Below, piece by piece: positions 16,783-26,147 of a stretch of 64,000 bases of DNA. The translations under genes were made by a program, and so were the position numbers. The stretch comes from Sphingosinithalassobacter sp. CS137 (GTDB taxonomy: Bacteria; Pseudomonadota; Alphaproteobacteria; Sphingomonadales; Sphingomonadaceae): contig NZ_CP060494.1 in assembly GCF_014334115.1 (NCBI RefSeq), forward strand, positions 2,138,501-2,202,500, in the 5' to 3' direction. How positions within the stretch are numbered: the first letter of the stretch is position 1; each line of letters opens with the position of its first letter. The notes under the pieces are model-generated. The model was given only the letters and a program-made list of their open reading frames with translations, did no database searches and was not told the origin of the DNA.

Positions 16783-18506
16783 TGTGCTTCCCTTGCGTAG
16801 TAGTCCTGGATCTTCTGCTGGATGATGGTGCTGGTCTCGAGCTCGCCCGGCAGACGCGCGGCGTCGGTGAACTCGGCATAGACTTCGGAGAAATCCATCT
16901 GGCTGAGGTCGAGCCGCGCGAACTCGTCGAGCGTGAAACCCGTGCAGGTTTCGGTCTTCGGCTTGCCCCAGGGCTTGGGCAGCTGGCGCCGACCCTGCTC
17001 CTGCAGAATGCGCGAGAGCTTGGACTCAAAGCAGCAGTAGACCTTCTTCTTGGTCAGACACACGCCGAGGAAGCTGTCGGAGCAATAGGTGCCGACATAG
17101 GCGCAGAGGCCCTGCGCATCGCGCTCGTGCAGCAGGACTTCCTCGCGATCGCAGCCGAGCGCCACCAGCAGGCTGATCCCGGGGATGAGCGGGAATCCCT
17201 TGCCCTTGCAGCAGTTGAGCACGCCGAAGACCTTCGACGAGCAGGTGTTGCGGGTTCCGCGAAACAGCGTCAGCGTTTGCGGGTCGAACTGCCCGCGCGC
17301 CTCGTTCATCGCGTGAAGCGCGGTCACCGCATCCTTGAACTCGTCATTCGCTTTGCGCTCGATCGTCTCGCAAGAGCCGTCGATGCAGTAGACGTCGCCG
17401 TCGCAAACATATTGCGTGCCATCCGCTTCGCTGGCCGGCAGCGGGCATTCGTAGACGCGCTCCCAGGTCTCGCATGCTTCTTCGCCGCTCAGACACTCCT
17501 CACGGACGAAGCGGCAGCTTCCCTGGTCCTCGAGCGCAGAGCAGTCGCTGGCGGCGCTTCGGGTGACGCAGCTGTAGCTGCGCTGCCAGGCCCAGCAGGG
17601 CCGGGTGACCGCGACGCCGTCCACTATGCGCGTCTGCGGATCGCTGTCGGTGCAGATCTCCGCGTCGAGCGTGCAATCGCCGTTGCTCGCGAAACCGGCG
17701 CACTGGCTCTCGTCGGGGGCGGCAGCTACATCCGTTGTGCTTGTGACTGCATAGGGTGTCCGGCCCGACACCGGAGCGTGGCAGGTCATCTCGGTCAGCG
17801 GTTCGCCCGGTTCCGAGCAGAACCGCGTGTGCCCATTGTCGAACCATTGCAGGCAACGACCCTCGCGCTGGCCGGTCGCGCGGCAACTCGCGCCGGCGAA
17901 ATCTTCGCAGACAGGCTCGCCCGAACTGTTGAAGTCGTCGAACCTGCTGCAAAGATAGTGATACTGCGGCCGCCGGGAGACGCGTGCGACGAGCGGAACC
18001 GCGCATTGACCGGCGCTCTGGTCGATCCGGGTGCCCGTATTGCAGGTCGCGAAGTATGTTCCTGCCGATCCCGCACCGGGCGGAAGCGGCACGCAGGAAC
18101 CCTGCGCACCCCCGACCGCCATACCGCTGGTGTAATCGAGCGGGGTCTCGCTGATTATCCGGCTGCGCGCCAGCATGTCGGAGATATCCTGCGCGTCGAA
18201 CTCGGCGCGGGTGGTCATGCTGTCGCGGATCGTGCGCAGCGCCGGGTTCGTCGTTGCATTGGCGCGTGCGCGAGCCTCGATCTGGTCGGGGTTTTGCGCC
18301 AGGTCCTGCAGGCCGCGCGTCGCCTGCGGATCGTAATTGGGTACGCGGCTTGCATCGACCGGCGCCGAAGCCGCGTCGCGCGCGCTTTCGAGCAGGTCGC
18401 GTGCTGTCTGCTTGCCGTCGGCCCTGGCCGCCTCGGTGGTCTGGGCGGTGCTCGCGTCCGGCACAGCAAGCATCAGCGCGAGCACAGCGGCAATCATCCG
18501 CGTCAT
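16779..18506 (-). CDS. traN: F-type conjugation outer-membrane adhesin TraN
   Basis: This 575-aa outer-membrane protein stabilises mating pairs by contacting the recipient surface. A signal peptide (MTRMIAAVLALMLAVP) is followed by a charged helical stretch and a long Cys-rich region. I count 32 Cys in the mature part, in patterns such as CSSK, NCCKGKGF and YCCFESKL. The segment GVLNCCKGKGFPL near residue 430 is characteristic of TraN. The open frame runs up to 18662, but the first 52 residues are Arg/Pro-rich and lie inside trbC. The start at 18506 overlaps trbC by 4 nt. Confidence 0.9.
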   Translation of the reverse strand: MTRMIAAVLALMLAVPDASTAQTTEAARADGKQTARDLLESARDAASAPVDASRVPNYDPQATRGLQDLAQNPDQIEARARANATTNPALRTIRDSMTTRAEFDAQDISDMLARSRIISETPLDYTSGMAVGGAQGSCVPLPPGAGSAGTYFATCNTGTRIDQSAGQCAVPLVARVSRRPQYHYLCSRFDDFNSSGEPVCEDFAGASCRATGQREGRCLQWFDNGHTRFCSEPGEPLTEMTCHAPVSGRTPYAVTSTTDVAAAPDESQCAGFASNGDCTLDAEICTDSDPQTRIVDGVAVTRPCWAWQRSYSCVTRSAASDCSALEDQGSCRFVREECLSGEEACETWERVYECPLPASEADGTQYVCDGDVYCIDGSCETIERKANDEFKDAVTALHAMNEARGQFDPQTLTLFRGTRNTCSSKVFGVLNCCKGKGFPLIPGISLLVALGCDREEVLLHERDAQGLCAYVGTYCSDSFLGVCLTKKKVYCCFESKLSRILQEQGRRQLPKPWGKPKTETCTGFTLDEFARLDLSQMDFSEVYAEFTDAARLPGELETSTIIQQKIQDYYAREAQ

Positions 18507-19248
18507 GGCCGGCCTCCTTCGAGGCGGGCGAGGTGGAGGCTGGCAAGCGCCGCGCCGGGCCCGCCGCCTCCGGCGAAGGTTTCGAGAACATGGGCGACGC
18601 CGACATTGCCCGCGATGCGGTCGTGCGGCGGGACCGCGCTCCTGCAGTCGAACCCGTCGCACGGGCTGAAATCGGTGCTGAGCATGACGAAGCTCGGCGC
18701 GGCCTTTATGTCGAAGGCGCGAAAGAGCCGCGGATCGATGCCGAGCGAGCCTGATTCGCTGCCGTCGCTCCAGATCGCCGCGAGGCGCTTCTTGAAGCCT
18801 TCGCTGTCGCCCTGCGGAAAGCCGCGCAGCACCGTGACCCCGCCCGCGCGGCGCATGTCGCGCACCAGCGCCTTGAGCGCTTCGGGCGGCATCGACAGCG
18901 AGACAAAGGCGATGAAGCGCGGGCCTTCGCTCAGCGATGCCGCCTCGGCTTGCGCGTGGGCACGGACCATGGCGTCAAAGTCGAGTGGATCAGCAGTGAG
19001 ATCGGTGCCGACGCTTTGAGCATAGGCTGCACGGTTGGCCTGCGCGCCGTCTTGCGTGCTGCGGGCATCCTCGGCGAGCACGTCTGCCCGCTCGCGCACC
19101 GCGGTGGCCAGCGCCTCGGCATCGCCGGCGTGCTCGGAGGCGCGCGCACGGATCGCATCGAGATCGAGGTCATCCGATGCGCTCTGCGCGAGCGCCAGGC
19201 CGCCAAGCGAAATGGCGAGGACAAACGGGACAAGAAGGAGGGGTTTGT

Positions 19249-19252
<4 letters not shown>
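18503..19252 (-). CDS. trbC: F-type pilin assembly protein TrbC
   Basis: This is a 249-aa periplasmic protein with a signal peptide ending in ALAQ. It has a charged helical N-terminal half and a C-terminal TrbC domain: FVSLSMPPEALKALVRDM, then GGVTVLRGFPQGD and APSFVML. The C-terminal domain looks like a thioredoxin-like fold without a catalytic CxxC; its two Cys are in SPCDGFDC. In F it is needed for pilus assembly. It overlaps both neighbours by 4 nt. The order traU-trbC-traN is the usual F-type order. Confidence 0.88.
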
Positions 19253-20258
<1,006 letters not shown>

Positions 20259-20262
<4 letters not shown>

Positions 20263-20891
20263 CGCGCCGGCTCCTTCTTCGCGGCAAGTGTGATCTCGCT
20301 CACGGCGAGCAGGCGGCCCTGCTGGCGCACGCGCGCGGGCACGGCCCTGATGCCGAAGCGCTCGGTGAGCTTGCCGCCCTGGTCGAAATAGAAGCGGCGC
20401 TGGCGGGCCTTCATCAACTCGAGCGGTGCGCCGCTGACCAGGATCAGCTTGGCCTGCCGATCCTGTTTGAGCGCCCAGGCGACCTGCGCCGCGTCGTCGC
20501 CGTCGAGGAACAGGAGGTCGGCGCGCAAGGCAACGCTGTCGAGCGGGTTGACCCTGGTGCCCGCGGCATGGATCAGCTCGCCCTTCGCGCCCCTGATATC
20601 GGCGGCGAGCGTGATCGTCGGATCGAAGGACCAGCTGCGATCATCGACCGCGCGCGCGATTCCGGCGACCGGCTCGGGTCGGTTGACGCGCGCCACGGTG
20701 CGCCGCTTCAACTGGTCGTTGAGCCTCGCAGTCTCTTCCGATTTTTCCATCGCGACGAGGCGCGACTGGATCTGCTCGAGCAGATCGCGCTCGATCACCG
20801 GAAAGACCGCGCCCTGCTGGCCGTAGTCGCGCGCCTGCGCGGCAGTCGGCAGAGCAAGAGCGATGGTCAGGACAAGCGCGAGCCGGATCAC
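20259..20891 (-). CDS. traW: F-type conjugation protein TraW
   Basis: This is a 210-aa periplasmic pilus assembly protein. Its signal peptide is followed by RDYGQQGAVFPVIERDLLEQIQSRL, the standard start of TraW. The C-terminal half has FDPTITLAADI and a thioredoxin-like tail GKLTERFGIRAVPARV. The chosen start is a GTG at 20891, preceded by GGAGGG and overlapping the signal-peptidase stop as GTGA. The open frame goes further up to 21587, but that part is antisense-like and Arg-rich. Function: assembly of the F-type pilus together with TraU and TraF. Confidence 0.88.
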
Positions 20892-21397
20892 AGGATCGCC
20901 CTCCCGCTGCCGAGGATCTGCCCTGCACAGACGAAGCCGATCGCGCCGTAGCGGCTGTCGAGCCCGCGCGGATGATCCGTGCCTGTGTAGTAGCAGTTTG
21001 CTGGGATCGTTCCTGCGGGACCGCGCGTCAGCGGAATGCCGAGGCGGGTCACGGCAAGGCGCGTCGCAATTTTCTTGCCGTTGACGAACACGTCCATGCC
21101 TTCGTGGCTCACGACATCGCCGGGCAGACCGAGCACGCGTTTGCCGAACATCTGCGGGTCGGGTCCGAAATGGGTCTCGACCAGCGTGCTCGGCGGCGGC
21201 TCGAAGAAGATCAGGCTGCCGCGCTCGATCGGTGCGCGCTTGTCCAGCCAGAACGCCCAGTTGGGCAGGCTCGGGCTCGCGTTGAGCAGCAGAGCGTGAT
21301 CCTTGCTGAAGGCGTCGAGCGGCGCCCAGGCCAGCGGCAAGGCGAACAGCGCGCAGAGGATCAGCGGGCGGCGCCAGTGAATGGCAGGACGCATCAT
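20888..21397 (-). CDS. S26 signal peptidase of the conjugation operon
   Basis: This is a 169-aa membrane serine protease of the type I/TraF-like signal peptidase family. It has an N-terminal span (LILCALFALPLAWA), then SPSLPNWAFW with the candidate nucleophile Ser. The box GKRVLGLPGDVVSHEG carries the candidate Lys general base, and a C-terminal region has YGAIGFVCAGQI. In related systems such peptidases cut the pilin leader or other exported Tra proteins. It lies between trbI and traW with 4-nt overlaps on both sides. In plasmid F no peptidase stands at this point (LepB does the job), so the element brings its own processing enzyme. Confidence 0.85.
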   Translation of the reverse strand: MMRPAIHWRRPLILCALFALPLAWAPLDAFSKDHALLLNASPSLPNWAFWLDKRAPIERGSLIFFEPPPSTLVETHFGPDPQMFGKRVLGLPGDVVSHEGMDVFVNGKKIATRLAVTRLGIPLTRGPAGTIPANCYYTGTDHPRGLDSRYGAIGFVCAGQILGSGRAIL

Positions 21398-21774
21398 CGG
21401 CGCGGCTCCTGCTGGAGCTTACCGGCAATCCGCCGCTCGAGCTCGGGCGTGGCGTCCTCCGCCGCGCCCGCGAGCACCGCCTCGGCAACCAGCACGACCC
21501 GTCCATCGCGGCCCATTTCGGCCACCGAGGCTTCGGCGGCCTGCAGGTAGGCAAGGCTCGCCGCCTGCACCGCCTGCGGCTCGGCATCGGCGCGAGCCGC
21601 TTCGTCGACGAACTTCCCGATGGTTTCGGCGAGACGGACAGTGACGATCCGCGGGCTCGCGTCCGTGGTTATCTCGCGTGTGACCCACGCGGCCCAGAGC
21701 AATGCGCCGGCAAGGCCGAGCGTCGCTAGGACGCCGAGCGTCAGCCTGGGGTGGGGAATCCGCAGCCTAGTCAT
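21394..21774 (-). CDS. trbI: F-type conjugation protein TrbI
   Basis: This is a 126-aa inner-membrane protein with one N-terminal span (LGVLATLGLAGALLWAAWV, about 14-32) and a periplasmic helical part. The segment SPRIVTVRLAETIGKFVDEAA matches F-type TrbI (a different family from the VirB10-like TrbI of P-type systems). In F it modulates pilus retraction. The open frame extends to 21933, but the ATG at 21774 follows the stop of the preceding gene with an 8-nt overlap and gives the proper N-terminus. Confidence 0.8.
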   Translation of the reverse strand: MTRLRIPHPRLTLGVLATLGLAGALLWAAWVTREITTDASPRIVTVRLAETIGKFVDEAARADAEPQAVQAASLAYLQAAEASVAEMGRDGRVVLVAEAVLAGAAEDATPELERRIAGKLQQEPRR

Positions 21775-22159
21775 GACGCCCGTCTCCTTCTGCGAGGCGG
21801 CGCTCGAGCCGCCGGAGGAAGGCCGGCAGGCGGAAGAGGGCGTATCCGCCCGCGGCGAACAGGAACGCGACCTTGAGGTCCTGGCTGAAGAAGTGCCGGG
21901 CGACCGGCTCGGCGAGCCGGTAGTGATCGGCAAGATTGCCGAGCTGCGCGAACAGCAATCCTAGATCCCACCCCGCGAGGAACAGGAACACGAACAGCGG
22001 CAGTCCGAGCACGACGAGCACGATGTTCATCGCAAATCCCGCCGCCTCGATCAGCACGAGGCACGTGCCCTGCGCCAGCGACCTCGTATCGATCTGCCTT
22101 GCTCGGCCTTGCCCGCTTGCAATGCGATCGAGCGGCGTTTCGTAGTCGAGGGCCATCAT
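21767..22159 (-). CDS. 130-aa membrane protein of unknown function between traC and trbI
   Basis: This protein begins MMALDYETPLDRIASGQ. It has a hydrophobic hairpin at about 40-75 (NIVLVVLGLPLFVFLFLAGWDLGLLFAQL), a probable third span (VAFLFAAGGYALFRL) and a basic C-terminus. It overlaps the traC stop by 4 nt (two adjacent ATGs at 22159 and 22156) and trbI by 8 nt, so it is an integral operon member. Plasmid F has other small genes between traC and traW, but I do not recognise this one. A membrane scaffold or pilus-related role is guesswork from position. Confidence 0.72.
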   Translation of the reverse strand: MMALDYETPLDRIASGQGRARQIDTRSLAQGTCLVLIEAAGFAMNIVLVVLGLPLFVFLFLAGWDLGLLFAQLGNLADHYRLAEPVARHFFSQDLKVAFLFAAGGYALFRLPAFLRRLERRLAEGDGRHD

Positions 22160-24717
22160 GCGGCTCCTCGGGCCGAGCCGGCGATCCCCGCGACCTGGCC
22201 GATCGCCTTGTCGAGCGGCATGCCGTCGGCGACGTGCTTGTGGATCGCGGCATAGGTGTCGGGATCGGACGAGAAGATTGTCGCCGAGAACGGGTCGAGC
22301 ACGAGCCGGCCGACCGCCTCGATCTCTGGACCCTTGATGTAGACCTCGCTGTATTCGGTGCCCGAGCGCTTGAGACTGCGGATCAGCGTCTCGGTGCGGT
22401 CGTCCATGTCGAGCCGCGCTTCCTTGCGGAAGTCGGCGATGGTCTCGGCCTTCTGCTGAAGCACCAGCATCCAATCGCTGTTTTCGAGCGCGGCGCGCGC
22501 GCCGTCCGACTTGTAGTAGTCGTTAAGCGATTGCGTGGCGGTGGCGAGAGCGCCGCCGTACTTGCGTGCGGTGCGGGCATAGGTCTCGACGAACTCGCCC
22601 ATCGAGCCGCCCTTGAGCATGGCCCAGGCCTCGTCGATCAGCAGCAGCTTCTTCGTCGAGCGCGAAGAGCGGGTCATCGCCTGACCGGTCATGAACATGA
22701 TCGCCGAAAGGACCACGCTCCGCAGCTCCTCGCGTGAAGCAAGATCGCTCATCTCGAAGACCGTGAAATCGTCCTCAAAGGCGAAGCTCGCCTTGCCGGA
22801 AAAGAACCCGGCATAGCTGCCGCCGCGGCAGAACGGACCGATCGCGGTCGCGAGCTCCCTGCCGGCCTCGTTTGTTGTCGAGTGGAGCGCATGCGCGACA
22901 TCGTCGATGCTGCCGCCGCTGCCGAGGCTGTCCCAGACCTGCGTGATCGCGCGGTCGATCAGGCCTCGCTCGGTATCGCTCGGCGCCGTGCTCGGGCGTG
23001 CCATCTGCCCGACGATCGCCTTGATCATCGCGAAGCAGTCGAGCCGGTAATCCTCGTCGCTTTCGGCACGCGCATCGTCGACCATCGAGAACGGGTTCAG
23101 CGAGAAGCCCGAGGCGAGCGTGAACTCGACGAAGCGGCCACCCTGGAGCTTGACCGAATGCTCGAAGCTGCGGCCATCGTCGATCACAACGACCTTGGCG
23201 CCCGCGCCGCGCAGCGCCGCGCAGAGCTCCTGCAGCAGCACCGACTTGCCCGAGCCCGACTTGCCGCAGATCGCGATGTTGTGGTTGCCCGCGCGGTTCT
23301 CGAAGGGCGACCAGAAGAAGGGCTGGCCGCGCCGTCCGACGAGCAGCAGATGCGGGATGTCGCTGCCGAGATATTCGCCCTGCATCGGCGCAATGTTCGC
23401 GGCGGTGGTCGAGAGCATGGTCTTGAGGCGCTTGAGCCGTGTCATGTCGCTTGCGAGGCCGTCGGCAAGGCTCAGCGGGAAGGCGGCGATCAGCCCTTGG
23501 AGCTGAAGGAAGCGCTCGTCGGCGAGGTCCCAGCCCGCCGCCTTGTAGATCGCCTTGACCACGCGCTCGTGCGTGTCCCCCTGGCCGAGCGGCGAGATCG
23601 TGGTCAGGCCGTAGAACAGCTTGACCAGCTTCTTGCCCGCCTGGAGTTCTGCCTGGACATGGCGCCATTCGGCCGATTGCTCGCCGAGCCTGGGCAGGAA
23701 GCGCGCGCTCTTCGTATCCGACAGGCTGGTCGTGCGCATGAACTTGTAGCCCGCGCGCGCGGCGGCCGCTTCCTGGTCGGGATAGACTAGGCACAGCATT
23801 GTCGCGGTGGGGCACGGGAAACGCAGCTTGTCGGTGAACATGTCGCCGATCAGACGCGCGCATTCCCACGGCGCCCAGCGCTCGGGCGTCGAGCGTACGG
23901 CATAGTGGCGCAGATCGAAGCGGTCGGGATAGCATTCGCCGACCTGCGGCACGCCATCGCGGTCGCGGCCGGTCTCGCGGAAGCGCTCGGTGCGCAGGAT
24001 CAGGCGGTCGTCTTGGACCTCCAGCTCGATGTCGCGGCGGATTGCCTGGACGTCGAGCGTCTCGTGGCGGTTCCAGCCTATCCGGTCGGGCTCGCGCGCC
24101 GTGGTCGGCGAGGTCAGCTCGTCGATCAGCGACAGCAGGCCGTGCGGCTCGAGGCTCGCCGCATGGAGCCCGAGCGAATGGAGCATGCCGAGGAGGCCCT
24201 CGCGGCATTCGGTGAGTTCGCTGTCGCTGACATTGCCCGGTACCGGCACGCCCAGCGACAGGATCAGCCGAGTGGCGCGCGCGTGGAACGGCGCATGCGC
24301 CGAACCCGATTGCCAGACCAGATCGTAAAGGCGCTGCGTGCGCGCCCGCGCGATCGCCTCGTAGATGCCGCCCTGCTCGTAGCGCGGGGCGAACCAGGGA
24401 CCGACCACCGAGCCGATCCGCGGACTGGCGAAATTGAGCACCTGCAGGCAGGCGCCCGCCGGCATGCCTTCGGAGAAGAACTGCCCGAGAATCTCTCCGG
24501 TGCGCTCGTCCGCGCCCACGAGCGGGGTGACTTCGAGCACGAAACCCTTCGAGGCGCGGTTACGGTAGAGGCCGGTGCGCTCGTCATAGACCCGGTAGGG
24601 CAGCCAGTCCGAAAGCATGTCGAGCATGAGCGGCGCGCGGGCGTGCTCCGCGCGGTCGGTATCGGCGAACAGGCCGGAGAGGACCGCGTCGCGCGCGGCG
24701 CCAAGCGAAAAGCTCAC
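22156..24717 (-). CDS. traC: F-type conjugation ATPase TraC (VirB4-like)
   Basis: This 853-aa ATPase powers pilus assembly at the inner-membrane face. The N-terminal domain of about 400 residues contains GILGQFFSEGMPAG-type family segments. The P-loop domain has Walker A GKSGSGKSVLLQELC (about 477-491) and Walker B LLLIDEAWAML (about 693). The C-terminal arginine and helical elements end in a hydrophobic Ala-rich tail. Length and order agree with F TraC. It overlaps traV by 4 nt. The coupling ATPase TraD is a different protein and is not in the window. Confidence 0.94.
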   Translation of the reverse strand: MSFSLGAARDAVLSGLFADTDRAEHARAPLMLDMLSDWLPYRVYDERTGLYRNRASKGFVLEVTPLVGADERTGEILGQFFSEGMPAGACLQVLNFASPRIGSVVGPWFAPRYEQGGIYEAIARARTQRLYDLVWQSGSAHAPFHARATRLILSLGVPVPGNVSDSELTECREGLLGMLHSLGLHAASLEPHGLLSLIDELTSPTTAREPDRIGWNRHETLDVQAIRRDIELEVQDDRLILRTERFRETGRDRDGVPQVGECYPDRFDLRHYAVRSTPERWAPWECARLIGDMFTDKLRFPCPTATMLCLVYPDQEAAAARAGYKFMRTTSLSDTKSARFLPRLGEQSAEWRHVQAELQAGKKLVKLFYGLTTISPLGQGDTHERVVKAIYKAAGWDLADERFLQLQGLIAAFPLSLADGLASDMTRLKRLKTMLSTTAANIAPMQGEYLGSDIPHLLLVGRRGQPFFWSPFENRAGNHNIAICGKSGSGKSVLLQELCAALRGAGAKVVVIDDGRSFEHSVKLQGGRFVEFTLASGFSLNPFSMVDDARAESDEDYRLDCFAMIKAIVGQMARPSTAPSDTERGLIDRAITQVWDSLGSGGSIDDVAHALHSTTNEAGRELATAIGPFCRGGSYAGFFSGKASFAFEDDFTVFEMSDLASREELRSVVLSAIMFMTGQAMTRSSRSTKKLLLIDEAWAMLKGGSMGEFVETYARTARKYGGALATATQSLNDYYKSDGARAALENSDWMLVLQQKAETIADFRKEARLDMDDRTETLIRSLKRSGTEYSEVYIKGPEIEAVGRLVLDPFSATIFSSDPDTYAAIHKHVADGMPLDKAIGQVAGIAGSARGAA

Positions 24718-25289
24718 TGCTGGTCTCCTTGATCTGGGGTGGGTTGGACAAGCGAATGGGGCACCCGGCCGGGGGAGGCGTTACGACCGGGTGCCACGGC
24801 GTCCGGCGCATCTGCGCCGGGTATCGCCGGACCGGGCTGCGAGGGGAGGAACAGCTGGTCCGGCAATTCGGGGAAGGTGGGGTTTTGGGAATTCTCGGGC
24901 TCCGGCGCGCGGGCAACCGCCTGGCCGATTGCGCGCAGCAGCTCGCCGGTTCCGCTCGGCTGCCGCCAGCCCGGGTTCGCCGGCTCTGGCAGCACGACCT
25001 GGACCACGCGGGCCTCGTGCTCGCGTCCGGCTTCGTCGCGGTGCGCGGCGAGCACGATGCGCAGACTGCGACCCACGGACGTCCGGCCCTGTGCGGAAGA
25101 GACGGGCAGCGTCTCCTGACCGGCAGCCACGCCGGTCGCCTGCGCGTCGATCAGCGAGGTCGGGGCGCAGGTGCCTTCGGGCGCGCGGCACGCGAAGTTG
25201 CCCTCGACGTTGCCGCCGAGCGTGGCGCAGCCGGCGAGAAGCGATGCCGGGACAATCCCGCAGGCGAGGTTGCGGATGGGCGCGCTCAT
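24714..25289 (-). CDS. traV: F-type conjugation lipoprotein TraV
   Basis: This is a 191-aa outer-membrane lipoprotein that anchors TraK and, through it, TraB in the envelope-spanning core. The lipobox SLLAGC is at about 16-21. NVEGNFACRAPEGTC follows, with the two Cys that are conserved in TraV proteins. The rest is Pro/Gly-rich and low in order, ending in a Gln/Pro tail. It overlaps dsbC and traC by 4 nt each. Identification rests on lipobox, Cys pair, size and location. Confidence 0.82.
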   Translation of the reverse strand: MSAPIRNLACGIVPASLLAGCATLGGNVEGNFACRAPEGTCAPTSLIDAQATGVAAGQETLPVSSAQGRTSVGRSLRIVLAAHRDEAGREHEARVVQVVLPEPANPGWRQPSGTGELLRAIGQAVARAPEPENSQNPTFPELPDQLFLPSQPGPAIPGADAPDAVAPGRNASPGRVPHSLVQPTPDQGDQQ

Positions 25290-26146
25290 GACCGCGGCCC
25301 CTTTTCTCCCGCGGCGAATGCTCGCAGCGTCTCGGCATCGCGGAAGCCGTGGAGCACCGCGCCGTCGCGGCTACGTACAATGACCGGCGTACCGGCAAAG
25401 CCGTTGGCCTTCGCAAAAGCTTCGTTGGCATCGAGCGCGCTGGCTTTGGCGCAGGATTTGCCGCTGGCCTGCAACTCTCCAGCATAGGCCGCGTGGAGCG
25501 CCTTTTCAGGATCCTTCGCGCAGAGCACCGTCTCGGAGAGTTGCCGGCTCGCCGCACCGAAAATCGAGATCGGGCGCTCCTCGACCTGGACCTTCGCCTT
25601 GATGAGTTCACCCGCAAGGCGCTGGCAATAGCCGCACTGGAAATCTGAGAAGACCACCAGCCTCGCGCCTTTCGGGTTGCCCCAGCGGATTGCGCCCTCG
25701 GCGGGCAGGCTCGCCAAGTCGACTTTAGCCGGCGCAACGCTCGAAGCGGTCTCGTTTTGTTCTGAACGTGCCCGGGCGCCGCCCGCGGCGAGCAGATCGG
25801 GATTGAGCTCGAGCAGCCGCGCGGCGGTAACATCGCGCCGCTCTTCCATGTCGTAGAGTCGGCCCACGAAAAGGTAGCGCGCGGTCTCGTCAATATAGAA
25901 CAGCGTGTCGCCCGAGACGACCTCGCACCACGGGCCGAGCGTGTCGCAGGTCAGCGCATCGACCGGTGTTTTCGGGAGGCGCAGCTTGAGTGCAGCGGCG
26001 ACGTCGCTTGCGAGACCGGCCGCATTGGCGGGAAGCGCGGTGACGGCGGCGACGCCGAGCGTCAGCACCGTGGCGGCGCCGGTCATCGCAAGCGCGACAT
26101 GGGCGGCGCGGGCTTTCAGGCCCGGCCGGGCGTGAGAAAAATTCAT
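25286..26146 (-). CDS. DsbC-like periplasmic disulfide isomerase of the conjugation operon
   Basis: This is a 286-aa exported thiol:disulfide interchange protein. A signal peptide (about 10-43) precedes an N-terminal dimerisation-like part. The thioredoxin domain has the active site FSDFQCGYCQRLAGELI and a later cis-Pro loop GTPVIV. Plasmid F carries TrbB for the same job. Here it probably isomerises disulfides in TraN (32 Cys), TraU (15 Cys), TraH and TraV. The open frame extends up to 26491, inside traB. The ATG at 26146 with the following signal peptide is the sensible start and lies 1 nt from the traB stop. Confidence 0.85.
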   Translation of the reverse strand: MNFSHARPGLKARAAHVALAMTGAATVLTLGVAAVTALPANAAGLASDVAAALKLRLPKTPVDALTCDTLGPWCEVVSGDTLFYIDETARYLFVGRLYDMEERRDVTAARLLELNPDLLAAGGARARSEQNETASSVAPAKVDLASLPAEGAIRWGNPKGARLVVFSDFQCGYCQRLAGELIKAKVQVEERPISIFGAASRQLSETVLCAKDPEKALHAAYAGELQASGKSCAKASALDANEAFAKANGFAGTPVIVRSRDGAVLHGFRDAETLRAFAAGEKGPRS

Positions 26147-26147
26147 G

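Noticed and set aside
17127..19019. 630-aa open frame on plus opposite traN/trbC
   Set aside because: It lies antisense to two well-recognised tra genes, is rich in Ala/Arg/Val without domains, and has no ribosome binding site. High GC produces such frames.
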